Shown here: positions 10,512 to 25,311 of the stretch, piece after piece | Layout: each line of letters starts with the position of its first letter | Position numbering within the stretch: position 1 is the stretch's first letter | Source of the DNA: Seison nebaliae | Taxonomy: Eukaryota; Rotifera; Pararotatoria; Seisonacea; Seisonidae | Direction of reading: 5' to 3' | DNA length: 38,176 bases | Assembly: GCA_023231475.1 (NCBI GenBank) | Contig: JALJEE010000863.1 | Span: 1-38,176, forward strand | Notes under the pieces: model-generated | What the model was told of the DNA's origin: nothing | Databases searched by the model: none | Seen by the model: only the letters and a program-made list of their open reading frames with translations | Position numbers and translations under genes: made by a program

Positions 10512-10726
10512 ACAAATTAATTTCATATTTTCCCCATTTTGTGAATATAATAAAAATTTCGTAATTTGAATTGAATAAACGTCCGTTTTCCACAATTTAG
10601 TCATTTCAAACGGAAATTATAAAACATGACAATTTTTAATGATGCAAATAAAATCCATCTCTGAAATTTTTTTGATGGTCATTTTATTTTCTTACTTTTT
10701 ACCATTCTTTCTCCCCACGACACAAC

Positions 10727-12062
10727 ATGAGAAATAATAACCAAATTTATCCAGAAATGTTAAATGAAGATATCGAGAAGAAAATCAGTAGCGAAATTAG
10801 TTCAACAAGGAAACAATTGAAAAAATTACCGAATAACACACAATCGAATGATGTGAATTGCATTGCGCTTTTATTATCGATGATCAGTTATCTCATTTTA
10901 TTGGTAACTTTTCCCTTCTCCTTGTTGTTTATGTTTCGAGTTCGATTATTTTCCTTCATCATTTCCATCGAAATTATTTTAAAAGATTGTTAAGGAATAT
11001 GAAAGAGCTGTAATATTCCGTGCTGGTCGTTTAAGAGATCCGTCGAAAGGACCGGGATTAGTATTCGTTCTACCGTGTATGGAAAGTGTTTATCTCATCG
11101 ATTTACGTGTTGTCAGTTATGACGTTCCAACACAAGAAGTTTCAATTAATTTAATGATATTTCTTAATTTAATTAATGAAATATAATTGAAAGATTTTAA
11201 CGAAGGACTCGGTAACAATACGAATTGACGCCGTTGTATATTATCGAATATTTGACGTATCGTCAAGTATTCTGAATGTGGCGGATGCAAACTATTCAAC
11301 CGAATTGATTAGCGCGACTTGTTTGAGAAATTTATTGGGAACGAGAGATCTTCAAGAAATCTTGTCGAGTCGTCTGGATATTGGACAGAGTATGAAAGTT
11401 TTGAAATTATTTGAAAAATTTTAATAATTTAAATTTCGGTAGACGATCATGGATGAGATTACGCATGATTGGGGAGTGAAGGTGGAACGAGTAGAACTGT
11501 AGTAATTTTCTAGTAAGAGGAAATAATTTCCTTACTCATTATTTTCATTAACAGACAAGATATAACATTGCCAAGTCAAATGCAAAGGGTTATGGCATCG
11601 GAAGCCGAAGCGACGAGAGAAGCGAGAGCGAAAATGATTGCAGCTGAAGGGGAGAAAGAAGCATCAATCTCGTTATGTGAGGCTGCGAACGTAATGGACG
11701 AAGCTCCGATGTCTATCGAATTCCGTACACTTCAATCTCTCCAGAGTATCTGCACAGAAAAAGCATCGACATTATTATTTCCTATTCCCTTATCATCAAT
11801 TATAAGCAAATCGGAAAATATGAATTTGAAGTTGGATGATTCTTCTCTTCATTCCTCTCCATCCACCGTCTCCCATGACGGACAACGACAATTGTCATTG
11901 GATCTGAATGATGGGGGTGAAAGACAACCAATTTTTCGACAACGTAATCGTATCCAGAAATTCGGCAATGGACGTAATCGGAAAAAAGTCATAAAACCAG
12001 CGAATCGATTCGAATTTGAAGAAAAGATGAATCTCTTGAACAATTATTCGTTTCGGAAGTAA
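10727..12062 (+). CDS. Stomatin-family (SPFH/band 7) membrane protein
   Basis: Five exons: 10727-10939, 10986-11138, 11194-11397, 11443-11498, 11555-12062; about 377 residues; introns 46, 55, 45 and 56 bp. A hydrophobic hairpin (about residues 45-70, with TFPFS) leads into IVKEYERAVIFRAGR, GPGLVFVLPC, DLRVVSYDVPTQE, ILTKDSVTI, DAVVYYR, LRNLLGTRDLQEILSSR, WGVKVERVEL, QDITLPSQMQRVMASEAEATREARAK and AAEGE, the stomatin core in order. Exon 4 is only 56 bp, and the CT+A codon join restores VERVEL-QDI. Stomatins insert as hairpins on the inner face of the plasma membrane, oligomerise, and modulate ion channels. The C-terminal tail (about 290-377) is basic, low-complexity and not conserved. Most like the stomatin/MEC-2 branch; which paralogue is not resolved. 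Confidence 0.96.
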
Positions 12063-15000
12063 AATGACGAAAACAGATGGAGAGATATAATCGAAATTCT
12101 CCTCATTTCCAAATGAATAATAATCACTTCGACATTGAACTAATTCATTTTCTTCACTTTCTCTTCTCCCTCATGGAATTTCCTATCGATATTGTATCTT
12201 ATATAATAGGTAGGGTTCTCATGGGTTTCACCGGTTGGAAGAATATTTCTTTTCTATATGATCAATCATTTCGACATCATTCACTTTAATCAATATTCTC
12301 AACTCAAATTTTCAACAGAAATTTTTTTTAATATTTTAAGAGAAAAAATCGAAAAATAATTTGTGTTTTTTTCTTTCCTTCAGTTCTCTTCTTCTTTTTC
12401 ATCATTATTTCCCCTTAATCATAAATAGTAATTTGCATTCTTTCTCAAATAAATTTTCGTCGGCAAATGCATAATTAAATGATAAAACAACATCATCGTC
12501 GACGGTTTCATTCATTCTTTCGACGGGTGTGATGATAATCATAGTCAACATCGGAAAAAAGGAGACTAAGCGATGAGATGATTGTTGAAATTGTTGTCGA
12601 AAGTTGAAGGAGGGGATAGCTGTTTACGATTATTGATGTTAAGTCAATACCATCGAACAGCTTAATTGGTTGATGACGTTGTTACTGGTAATAATTGGCG
12701 GAAAATAATAAGATGAAAATCTTTTATTCTCTTCGTCTTTTCCAATAAGCGAATAAATATTTGTCGATATATGTCCCAATGTAGTTGCGTGTATGCACAA
12801 ATAAATATCCTACGCACTAATTATATAAGAAGGAAGAAGAGAATTATCAGAACACTGAATATGGAAAACTTCAATTTCTTCCGTACATTTCAGTACATGA
12901 ACGTGCATATTAATGAGACTGTGCAATTAATGTCCTTTCTTCAACTAATGAAGTAGCTCTTATAATCAATTTGTTCTTAGAATAATGAGAAGGAGAAGAA
13001 GAAATTATGCAAAAAGTCTTTTCAAAAAAAAGAAACTTCTTCTATCATTGATAACTGACGATTATCTGTTACATGAATTATGATTTGAGCTACCGTTTTC
13101 TCCTCAATCGATTCACTCGAACAACAATTCATTCCCGTTAAACTTACCTGCACATTCGTAGTAGTCTAATTTCAGTGAGTTGATAATTCAAAGAGTCGAG
13201 TAGAAATTGGAAGGAAATAAAATTATGCTCGTGATATGCATAAGCTTGGCGATTTGCTTAATCGAATCGTTTCCAATAAGTGAACAAATGTAACTTTCTT
13301 CTTTCGCATAACAATTTAAATGTAAATTTAAGAAGGAAAACAAGAGAGAATGTTTAGGTGGAAAGATGATTCGGTAAGGAGGCCAACTCTCTCGCACAGA
13401 AAACTATTCATTAGGAATAAAATGATTTTTTTCTGTCAACAACTCGAAAAGAATGTTCGTTCGAAAAGTAATTTACCTAAAATTTTTTTTTGAAAAATTT
13501 TCCCGTAGAATTCAGTGAAAAGTTGGAAATGTCAACCTTCTCCATACTATTTTATTCATTGAGATATAATGGGAGGAAAACAAGTTTCTTTTAGGATTAA
13601 CGACAATTATGAGAGGGGAGAATGCCTTGAATTGTAAATAAGTGAGTATTGATATTCGTCGAAGAGAAACACCTGCTGGAAGAAGTAAACATTGTAGAAT
13701 GATTGTTGAATTTGAATTTGTATTTCTTCCAAATTGTCCTCATTCAATGTAATCATTGACCGAAATTTGTAAGGTAAAAGGAACGAAAAGATTTGTGCTG
13801 CATCATCTATCCGAGACACTCATCATCGATGCATGAAGTATGGAAAGCTAGTTCATTTTATTTCCTTCATACCATCCTCTCATCTGTAAACGAAGGATTT
13901 GTTCAGGGTGAAAAGAAATGAAGCTGCACGAAAATCATTTATTAGATGTAAGGAAACAGAAATTAGTCATGTTGTTGTTGTTCTTTCTTACCGTCATTCA
14001 CTATTAAGTGAGAAGTATATGGTGGTGGCAGTGTGAAAATTGGCTTTTTTCCTGCCTATTAAATCAATTTACATCTGAGTTGCATGTTCTATCTTAGACT
14101 GATGATTGAAGAATTATGAATTATGGTATTTTCGACTTGCATTGCATAATTCGAATAATTCTTTCTTTGCACACCAGAACTTTCCTCTCCCTCAAATTTA
14201 TTCATGTGACATCGCCAGTAGGTGGTTAGTAAATCGAGTTATCTTATGTCTTCCTCGACAATTATTTAACAAACAATCGAATCTATTCGGATAATTAACT
14301 TAATTTTAGTGGTGAGAAGAATTCCATTTTACTTATTAGTTCGAACAGAATTCCTCTCGTTCGATTATATGTATGTTGTCTGTGCATTAAATCTTGTTTG
14401 CTCTGTTTTATTTATTGGTAATCGACTGTGAATGTGGAGTGGTGTGATTGAATGAGAATTATGAATAGAAAGTTCCTACAAAAACGATAATTCGAGTTTA
14501 AACAGACAACATGTTTCGTGAGGAGGAAATCAGTTCGTGGGAAATTAACGGACAATATGAAATCCTCTCACAACTCCGTTGTTGTTGTCATTGAATGAAT
14601 TTGAAGGAATGAACATGTTGCTTGCAATTATCATTAACATTTGTATTAGATAATTATTTCCTAACCAACAAACGAAAAAAACATCGATTTCCCAATAATA
14701 ATTGTCATTGATATCATCATGCTTAAGTTATTCGCACGGAATATGGTCCTCTAGATTCATTCCATCGATGGATGTTGATTGTATTATAACGAACTAATAT
14801 TATCAAGTCGATTAGCATATGAAATGTAACGATAAATATGAACATAATATGATGGAATTATTAAATTATTCAATGGCACCAAATATACATACGAGATGAG
14901 CATACGTGATGATACTACTACCCATCTACTCCACTAATATTCCCTCCATTTTACCATCATTCTTTTAAGTTTGATGGGGAATGATGTCACAGAAGTAGCA

Positions 15001-16438
15001 TCGACAATCGAAATCAGCAGAATGTTCTTCGAATGAAACATGATCTGCTTGTTCATTATATAGTGAATTTTCGTCTCATATGCCGTCTAATCGAGAGGTA
15101 ACAATAGAGAATGTTAGATCTTATTTGTCTATCTCGCTTGCCTTTTCCTTACAGACGAGAAAGTAATATCTTGAGAAGATGGTAGTGAGAAAGGTTGTAT
15201 TTCCTTCCCGTTTCTACAAGGATGCCAGTCGTGATATTAGTGGAAGTATTGATTTATTTTTATTCATATCATAAATAGATTATTGAAATAAGTCCGATTT
15301 ATTATCATGCACTTTTCATTTTGCATATTGTTGAATCAATATGTGATTGTATGTCTGATATCTAACTAAATTATTTTGCGATCGTCTCAAATTGATCGAA
15401 TTGGTTCGAATAATATTTCATTCAACTAATTGCATTATCCACTCCCCCATTAGAAGAGAAAGCAAACTCTCGGCACGAGTAGAACAGTAACAGAATTATA
15501 GGCAACAGAATATAAATGAAAGTGAGTAGAAGATGTTTTATTTAGAAATTAGTCTATTAATAAAGCAGGAGGAAGAAACGATATTATATTCCTCATCATT
15601 TCTCCTCATTCTACGTCGTCATTCATCGATATTATCAACTGATTGAGGATATTTTCGATATTCGTCTATTTTATTAAGATGATTAAAAAACATACGGTAT
15701 AAAGAATGAGAATAATCATATGAAACAAATACACGGAATATACATAAAAACGACCATATTATTCCATCAATCTTATGCGAACATTAAATTGTGGAATGAA
15801 GATCATTCTTCTTATAATAACATTACGGAGGAATGATCCCTTACAATAATGTATCGTTATGTCGTCTTTTCAGCTAAATGTCTTATCCATTACTCTTTCT
15901 ATATTACTCCAATCCCCCATCGTCTTCCTCCCCATATCTATTTCATTTTTATTAATTTCTCTAACTGATCAAACTCGAATTAATCATTTTCTTTATTTTA
16001 ATTAATCCGTCATTGTCCTTTCCAAATAAACTAAAAACTAATTTTTTCGTAATTTTCTCGTTTTAATTTTATTAAAATCATTTTCGTTTTTATTTAATCT
16101 TGTTCAGATAATTTTAATTGCATAATAATATCGAAAAAGAATATTGTTCTGGAAAATTTTTCTAACGGGCAAGAATTACATTTTTTAGAAAAATTTCCGA
16201 ACAGACAAGAATTACATTTTTTACAAAAAATTTCGAACAAACCAAAATTTTAATATTTGTATAAAATTTTCGGAATGAAAAACTTTTAAATTTTATTTGA
16301 TGATACTTTATTTATCAGTTTAACATTAACAATTTCTTCCTTGGAATGAATAGATGTTATTCATTTAGGAGTATTGGGTGATTCATTTTTGTGATATCAA
16401 GTTCGGAGTGATGACCACAAAAGTATATTGGAGGAAAA
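12063..16438. other. 4.4-kb region without convincing genes
   Basis: Between the stomatin stop and the CUB-LDLa start. Open frames here are short, in all frames, and lack family resemblance, usable splice partners or codon bias like the neighbours. No rRNA or tRNA is recognised. A degenerate tandem repeat lies near the right end. In a locus where most gaps are 130-900 bp this length is unusual and may hold regulatory DNA or unrecognised non-coding transcripts. Confidence 0.5.
16150..16281. repeat. Short degenerate tandem repeat, period about 36 bp
   Basis: CAAGAATTACATTTTTTA followed by an A-rich run, TTTC and GAACA starts at 16170 and again at 16206. A more diverged copy precedes (from about 16150) and another follows (to about 16280). 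AT-rich, non-coding, about 160 bp upstream of the CUB-LDLa gene. Confidence 0.65.
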
Positions 16439-17963
16439 ATGCAAATTATAATTCATAGAACTTTTCAAATAATTATTTTCTTCAACATTCTTATCAATAT
16501 TACATCCACAGAATATTGTTAAATTTTCTCCAAATTTCCATCTGTAATTTCTATTTTTCAGATTATCTCAACAATCGGAACGGTCATTGTAATACTTTTG
16601 ATGGGAATCAAAATAAAATTTCACATATTCGAAGTTCTAGTGGCAATATCGTTCTTCCACCGATAAAAAGTTCCAATAAAGCTTATTGAAATTTCTCTCA
16701 TTTTCTCTTTTAGATTCGAATACGGAATGTTTTCTTAACTTTCAATTGCATGACGGTTATCGAATAAGAATACAATTTCACATCCTTAAAATTTTATCAT
16801 GTTCCCATAGTCTGTCTATTTATGATGTTACTATTTTCAGTCCCGAATCGGCCATATTAGGTTATAATTGAATTTCAGGGATTTCTTAAGACGTCAGCCA
16901 GAACCGGTTTAAATTTATGCACAAAGTCTTATGAAGATCTTCGTCAAAGTGATTGGAGTGGAGAATGGATATCGAAAGGTAATACATTTACTGTGGCTTG
17001 GATTCCGGCGAAAATCGAAAATTCATTAAATGAAGTTAATTTATTATTCGTTCAATTTAAAATGGACACCAATCTTAACATAAATAATAACAATTTGAGA
17101 CACCGCACAATTCAAAGTTTTCTTATTTCTTTTAAATAAATTTAGTTAATTTTATAACTTAAATTTATTTAGGACAATTGAAAGGGAAATCTTGTGAGGA
17201 ATTATTTCGTGCAAGAATTCAATCGTATTCGCTTCATAGACGTCGTCGTCGATATCGACGATCGATGAATACGTCCGATGAAATGCAATATTCGATTATT
17301 GAAGATCAATTCAATTTCGTCATCGAACAAAATGAGAATTATTTCACTTACGATGGATCTGATAATACTTACCATGATTACGATACAGATTTTATAGATC
17401 AACGAGAGATTTATGATGAGAGCGAATTGGAGAATTATGATAAATCCATTTTTGATAAACTATTAACAACAACAACAACAACGACCGTTCAAAAAAATTT
17501 GCCTTCAATTTATTCTTCTTCTTCTTCTTCTTCTATATTGGATTCAGATCCAATATCAACAACTACAACAGATGGTAAAATCGTAGAAAGAAAACCGTTT
17601 TATAACGAGAAATTAATACCTGATCGTCTAACAACGAAACTATTTCGAGACAAACGAAATAATGAGAAATTCCTTTGCACTAATTTACGATGTATCGATG
17701 CTGGTTTACTCTGCGACGACATTGACCATTGTGGTGACAATTCGGATGAAGTTATTGGTTGCATCGATCATATGAATAGCGATATGTTCGACATAAGAAA
17801 AGAGAAATCAAATTTAAAGATGGGTAAAATGTCTGTCAATTCATCTGGTCTATCTTCATCATCATCGTCGTCATCATCATCATTTTTACGGAAAGAAGAT
17901 TTATTTATAAGATTTCTTGTTAAACAATTACTGATAGTTGTCACCTGTCTTATATACAATTAA
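16439..17963 (+). CDS. Secreted or membrane protein with CUB and LDL-receptor class A domains
   Basis: Five exons: 16439-16517, 16562-16669, 16714-16826, 16879-17116, 17173-17963; about 442 residues; introns 44, 44, 52 and 56 bp. Exon 1 encodes a signal peptide (MQIIIHRTFQIIIFFNILI). Residues 36-178 form a CUB domain with cysteines C36, C68, C92 and C114 and the pattern SSGNIVLP, GYRIRIQF, SLSIYDGF. Next come a polybasic stretch HRRRRRYRRS (about 201-210), an acidic Tyr/Asp-rich linker, Thr and Ser runs, then an LDLa repeat (about 346-376: CIDAGLLCDD, HCGDNSDE) that lacks its first cysteine. A hydrophobic C-terminus (LLIVVTCLIYN) may be a membrane or GPI-anchor segment. CUB plus LDLa occurs in NETO/LEV-10-type auxiliary receptor proteins, but orthology is not claimed. 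Confidence 0.85.
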
Positions 17964-18027
17964 ATTATTCAACATAATCATCATTCATTTGGTCACATTC
18001 TCCCTCGATCTCTCATGTAAATATCAC

Positions 18028-18033
18028 AATAAA
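18028..18033 (+). other. Poly(A) signal of the CUB-LDLa gene
   Basis: AATAAA 64 bases after the stop codon at 17963. Confidence 0.5.
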
Positions 18034-21000
18034 TTTTATTCCTATTCTTATGGTTCTTATTTATACTCAATTATTTATCTATTAATAATAATCACATAAA
18101 ACGAACAGAACTCCACCAAAATGAAATAAATGTCAAACAATAAAACGAATGAACTACCACCAATTTCCAAGTGGGTAATTATATCAGAATTCCAAATATC
18201 AAATTATTAATTTAAACAAATTAAACTCAATTTCTTCTCCAAGGAGGAAATGGACATTATTCTATTTAAAATTATATTTTTTGGAAAACTATAGAATTAT
18301 TATATTGTTTGAAAGAATCTCATAAATTTTCATTTCGTCGAACTTCTATAAAACTTTTCTTCTTAATTTAACTTCTGAAATTTAATGAAAACTGATTCAG
18401 TTTTACATACCATTTCGAATGGTATAGGTTGAATGGGAAAGCCATGGAATAATTTCCATAAGTAATTGATGGAGAATAAATGGATTTATATTGGCATGTG
18501 ATCTGATCGACATCCAAAAGGTATGAACATTCATCATTTATTATTCTATCGAAAGCTATCCATCATTCATCCTGGTCATTCGATGGCACTCGTTCCTAAT
18601 AATGTTACTTCGGTCCTCATATAATTAAATTGGTTGGGGGAGAGGTCGATTTATAAAATACCCAACTGATGATGTTTAATGAGTAAATTGTATAAGGAAG
18701 ATACTCACTCGATGACGACGGTATGAGATCAATAATATTTAAGGTATTCCCATAATATCATTTATTCGATTAGTTCCATCGTTAGTCAATCAATGAAACA
18801 GTAAGACGTTTTGAATTTCATTAAATGTCTCTAAGACATTCCTCAGGAATTTCTCTCGAATTTTTTCCCCTCAACAATTATATATCGATTCACCATTGAA
18901 AAGTTCATTATTGTTAACATTATTATTATTCAGTTGAGGAGGAACCCGTCATTTCTTAGCTGTATCATCAAACTCACTTGTAATTGAGAGGAGCAGTCAA
19001 TTAATTTGATCATCAAACATAAAATGATTCTTCATTCCATTTTATCTCTCCCCTCTGGTAGTAGTAAATACTCATGATGTAATTATCTATAATTCAGTGA
19101 AACAATAAATTTATTATTTTTGCTTCGATGATTTGTTGCCACATAAAACATAATAATTTTACAATTAGAATCACATCAACAAAATACAATGATATTACTA
19201 ATAAAATAACAACGCCATCAAGTTATCGTAATAAGTGGAAAATAATCGGAATGTCTTCATAACGAGAACAACCTTCATTCATAAAGGAATGATAATTATA
19301 TATGACCAGGAAGACGTCCTCTTTCATTTTTAGAATAATCTTTCCCCTTCCATTCCCTCATCGACAAATTGATGTTTTATCGATTTAAACCCATCGATTA
19401 TCTTTAACACGAATATCATGGAACATGTGAACGAGAAAGTTAATGTGAGAAAAGCCAAATAATCTGAATGGCACCATCTCGCTGGAAGAGCGAAGATGAC
19501 TTCCAACTTCAATTATGGTCGGCATCAAATTAGAAAAGTAGTACCGATCGTACGATTAGTTGAAGAATGTTTATTAAAAATCAGAAATTTAATATTTCTT
19601 TCCATCTATTAATGATGACAGATTCGCCAATGATTAGTTTTCCAATTTCTTTCGTCTTAATAAATCGATTTGATTCGATTCATTTACAGATCGTTTCTAT
19701 TAGATACATTCTCATTTTCCCTCATTAATAGTTGACATTGTCCTCATTAGATCGGGAGGGGGGATGGAGGAAACCAGCAAATAATGAATGCATTCTTTCC
19801 ACATTCTCCCCAACTCCTCCTTCTCCTCTCATAAAAACACTAAATCTCGATCATATTAGACTAAATATCACCAACCAAAAGAAAGAAGCATATCAAATCT
19901 TTTTTTTTTAATATTTTCGCATTTAGAACTGAAAGAATGGACGACGAATTGATAATGAGATCGAAACAACAAAAATGTCGATAATTTACTCATGTTATCT
20001 TTTCACCTTCGCCACATCTCCACTTACTTTCCTTTCTATCTCGTTAAGTAAAATCTACTTTCAATGGCTTATAGTTTTCTATCATTACTTTCATTCAAAT
20101 TAATGGAATATCATCCTCTTTCTATCATGGGAAGAGAAAGACAAAATTTTATTTTGTTAGATGTCAATCTAAATTGATAGTATTATATTACAATTGAAGA
20201 TTTGATAATCCGTATTTACTTTAACTTCGGATTGGTGAGAAGATACGACCACCCATTTTTATCTTAATCGACGAAAAAGTAAATAATGTGTTTAATTGAT
20301 AGTCTCTATTTATGCATTCGGACACTCCGTCAATACCGCCTGCCTCATATTCATTAATTTCATATCATTAATACGCCACCGACTGTTGTTATTGTTGAGA
20401 AATAATTTCTTTTTATTTACAAATCTGCTGGCAGACGCGGCAACCACTTCATTCATTATGGTATTAGAACATGCTAATGACGTTGAAGATCAAGGTGGAA
20501 TTGTTTAGACAATGATGAGAACGATTGAATGAACGTCGAGTGAGCGCAACTCGTCTAACTAATCGTCGTAAAGACGCCGCACTATCTATTTATTTAGTCG
20601 GTTGTGCAATGGTTAGTTTGGTGAGCAGTTTCCTTTCATAGCCATTCTTTCCATTTTTATCGGAATTTAAATATTCGATTTCAAAGCAACGCCTTCCGGC
20701 TACCATTCCCTCACCGTTCATGCAATAATTAAACATTCTTTCTTTCTTCAATTAAAGAAACGAATATGTTCTATAATTAATGTTCTCTCCGATGAATCTC
20801 CTACATATTTCGTACTTTTACGGCAAAGTCAAATCTAGCGAAATTTAATTTCTTCTCATTTACCTTTAGTGTTTAAGTGAATAATTACAGTTATCTATTA
20901 CATCTATTAATATCATTCATTCTCTATCCATTCTCCATTTACTAAATGATAAATGGGATATGCAATTTAAAAAGCTGTTGATAATGATGCTATTTTCTGC

Positions 21001-21456
21001 TGATTAACTTTCGTTTCATTTTCCTACTTTTTTCCATATTCAATGTAATTTTGGTCCATCTTCCATCGACGACATTACAAACATCTCATTTTCATCATAA
21101 ATGGTTCACTTCTCACCAAATTCTCTATTGATGGAACATCGATTCATTCATCGGAATGAAAAGTATTCGTAAAACCATTGAAGAACTATTATTTTTTTTT
21201 CAAATTATTTAAAATTAGAAACTAAAAGGGTCTAGAATTAACTAAAAGAATTAGAACAAACAATTAGAATAATTTTTCAATTGTCCGTTTCTATTTGGTG
21301 AAATCGGAGAAGTTCCTTAAGAGAAGTTAATTTTTTATTTAGGAGACTTATCAATTTAGATGATTTCTATTCGTCTCTACCTTTTTGAGTATTAAGAAAA
21401 CCAATCTGAAATTACCAGTCAATTACCAACATATTATTTAATGGGATATATGATAG

Positions 21457-21777
21457 GAGGCACGTGCGTTCATTTCAATTCATTCGTTCCGTTTCCTAAC
21501 CAATCACGAACATTTCTTAGATTATTTTATTGCCCACCATCCCTCCCCTCCCAAAACACCAAAACAAGTCTTAAGATATTCAATTTTTCTCTCACCAATT
21601 TATCGTTCTTTGAACGCCATTATAGAACCGTTTCGTATTCAAATTTCTCCTTTCGTTATACGGACGAACGCCTCTTTCGATGTGCAAATAGTGCAACGCC
21701 AGATTCTTTCGGCGATGTGCGAAGAAATGTCTCTTGTTCAACAACTCAACTATTCGAAGTTAAGTGGAGAAGAATGA
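21457..21777 (+). other. Segment open in two overlapping frames upstream of Msx
   Basis: Two plus-strand frames are open together here: 21441-21821 (126 codons from an ATG) and 21457-21777 (106 codons, no early ATG, ending with the peptide part ILSAMCEEMSLVQQLNYSKL). The segment is locally richer in G and C than its surroundings. It could be an unannotated exon, a conserved regulatory element, or chance. No family is recognised in either frame. Confidence 0.25.
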
Positions 21778-22466
21778 AGATGCTCTACACTTGTCCGATG
21801 ACGTTTTACTCAAATTGGTAATTGGTGTTAAAAAACTTTTTTGTAACAATCAACTTATTTAGTTGTTAGAAATTGGGAGAAAAACGAGTTAATCCAACTA
21901 AATATTTTCTCATTTCATACTTCTCATTTGATACTTCACTTTATCGTCGTGAGTTTATCGATCTCATTATTCATTTTTAGGAAGTTAATATTGATTTCAT
22001 TGTCAATTTTTGCTCATCTTATTGTTTTTTATCTTTCGAAAAGTAATCGGTAAGGCAACAACATATCATTAAGTCGATGTTAAAAACTAATCAAAGAATG
22101 AATAGAAAGAACAATTGACATGTTTCGTCGATTTCATTTGCTTCATTATTCATTGATATCATCTATCTCCTCATTTTCAAGCTGAAAACAAACGATTGGT
22201 TCTTAATGAATATTTTCGTATTATAACAAAATTGTTTTATTACAAATGATATTAATCAATATCGTAGAAATGCATCAACTAAATGATTATGTTTTTTCCT
22301 TCTCCTCATCACGGAGAATAGAAGCAGGTAATTCCTCCTCCATATCTATCAACCAAATGTATTTAATTCTTCCGGCAGTTGTCTTTCATTACGTTCCATC
22401 AAATTAAACTCGATTCATTTCCTTTCAATCATTCTCTTCTCATCAAATTCTTCGTCATTAAACAGA

Positions 22467-24434
<1,968 letters not shown>

Positions 24435-25311
24435 ATTTGTCAATCAAAATTTTTCTTTTCTTCTCAAGCTCTCTCATTTTATTAGAGTCCTTATTTTTAT
24501 TTTAATCTGCACCAAAAACTTTCCTTTATTATCACTAGTATTCTCTAAAAATATCGTATTTATTTTGAACAACATAAATCTCATCAGCTTTATTTCATTT
24601 CAACCATTAATGAAACATTTTCCTCAAAATCTTTTTTATTTTTATTTTTAACTGTAATCATAATCATAAGTGTATAATAATACATTAGAAGAATTCCAAG
24701 AATTTGAAAATTTTTTACTTTTTTCGATTTTTCATGTTAGGTTTCATATTTGGTTAATGAATTTTTGAAATTAACTGATGAAGCTCGATATATTTGGAAC
24801 AAGTTAATGTGTTAACTTATGAGATAAAGTAGGTTAACGTTCAGTTTAGTCAGTTGAAAATACCATTTTCATTGATTATTCGAAATTAATTAATTTATAT
24901 TAAAATAATAAGAATTAAAAAAAATAAATTTAAAAACAATCAGATTGCTGTTAAGATCCTATTCTCACATTAACACCAATCCTACTCCTTACAAATAGTC
25001 TTGAAGAATTGACTTGGACAAGATTGTAAAAAAGAAGATTTACACCCGAATTCAAGCCGAAATAACTAAAATCTTCATTTATCTTTTGATGTCGTAGCAG
25101 TCCAATGTTTGTTACAAAAGTAATTTAACTTGAATAATTCATATTATCATGACTGGATTCGATTGATAATACCAAAAGGTAAAAGTAAAACCTAGACTAT
25201 CTTAATTACTTAGAGTTCCAACTTTTAACAATCCAATTTCTAATGGTTTAACAATCAGTTTTAGTTTTTTATTTTGAAAAATTTTTTAAATCTCCTCTAA
25301 AGATATTTACA
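24435..25311. other. Intergenic, Msx to orphan gene
   Basis: About 880 bp, AT-rich, with homopolymer runs. No open frame or RNA gene is supported. It includes the Msx 3' UTR and presumably the promoter of the 613-aa gene. Confidence 0.5.

Larger units (their letters stand above)
17964..22466. other. 4.5-kb region upstream of the Msx gene
   Basis: No gene can be defined confidently. Many TAATTA/ATTA-type cores are present, as expected of AT-rich DNA, so they are not evidence on their own. Two somewhat less AT-rich patches stand out, near 20,380-20,620 and 21,640-21,780. Position and length suggest cis-regulatory DNA for the homeobox gene. Confidence 0.5.

Noticed and set aside
12077..12289. 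70-codon frame just after the stomatin stop
   Set aside because: Lies in the probable 3' UTR, has no family resemblance and AT-driven composition.
14026..14035. TGGCAGTGTG, identical to the 5' end of miR-34
   Set aside because: The following bases do not match miR-34 and no 60-nt hairpin with a complementary arm is present; only a small GGCAG/CTGCC fold is seen.
15391..15417. GGTTCGAAT, like a tRNA B box
   Set aside because: No matching A box, acceptor stem or cloverleaf around it.
20615..20640. GTGAGCA seed-like match to miR-87
   Set aside because: The similarity stops after the seed and no precursor hairpin is visible.
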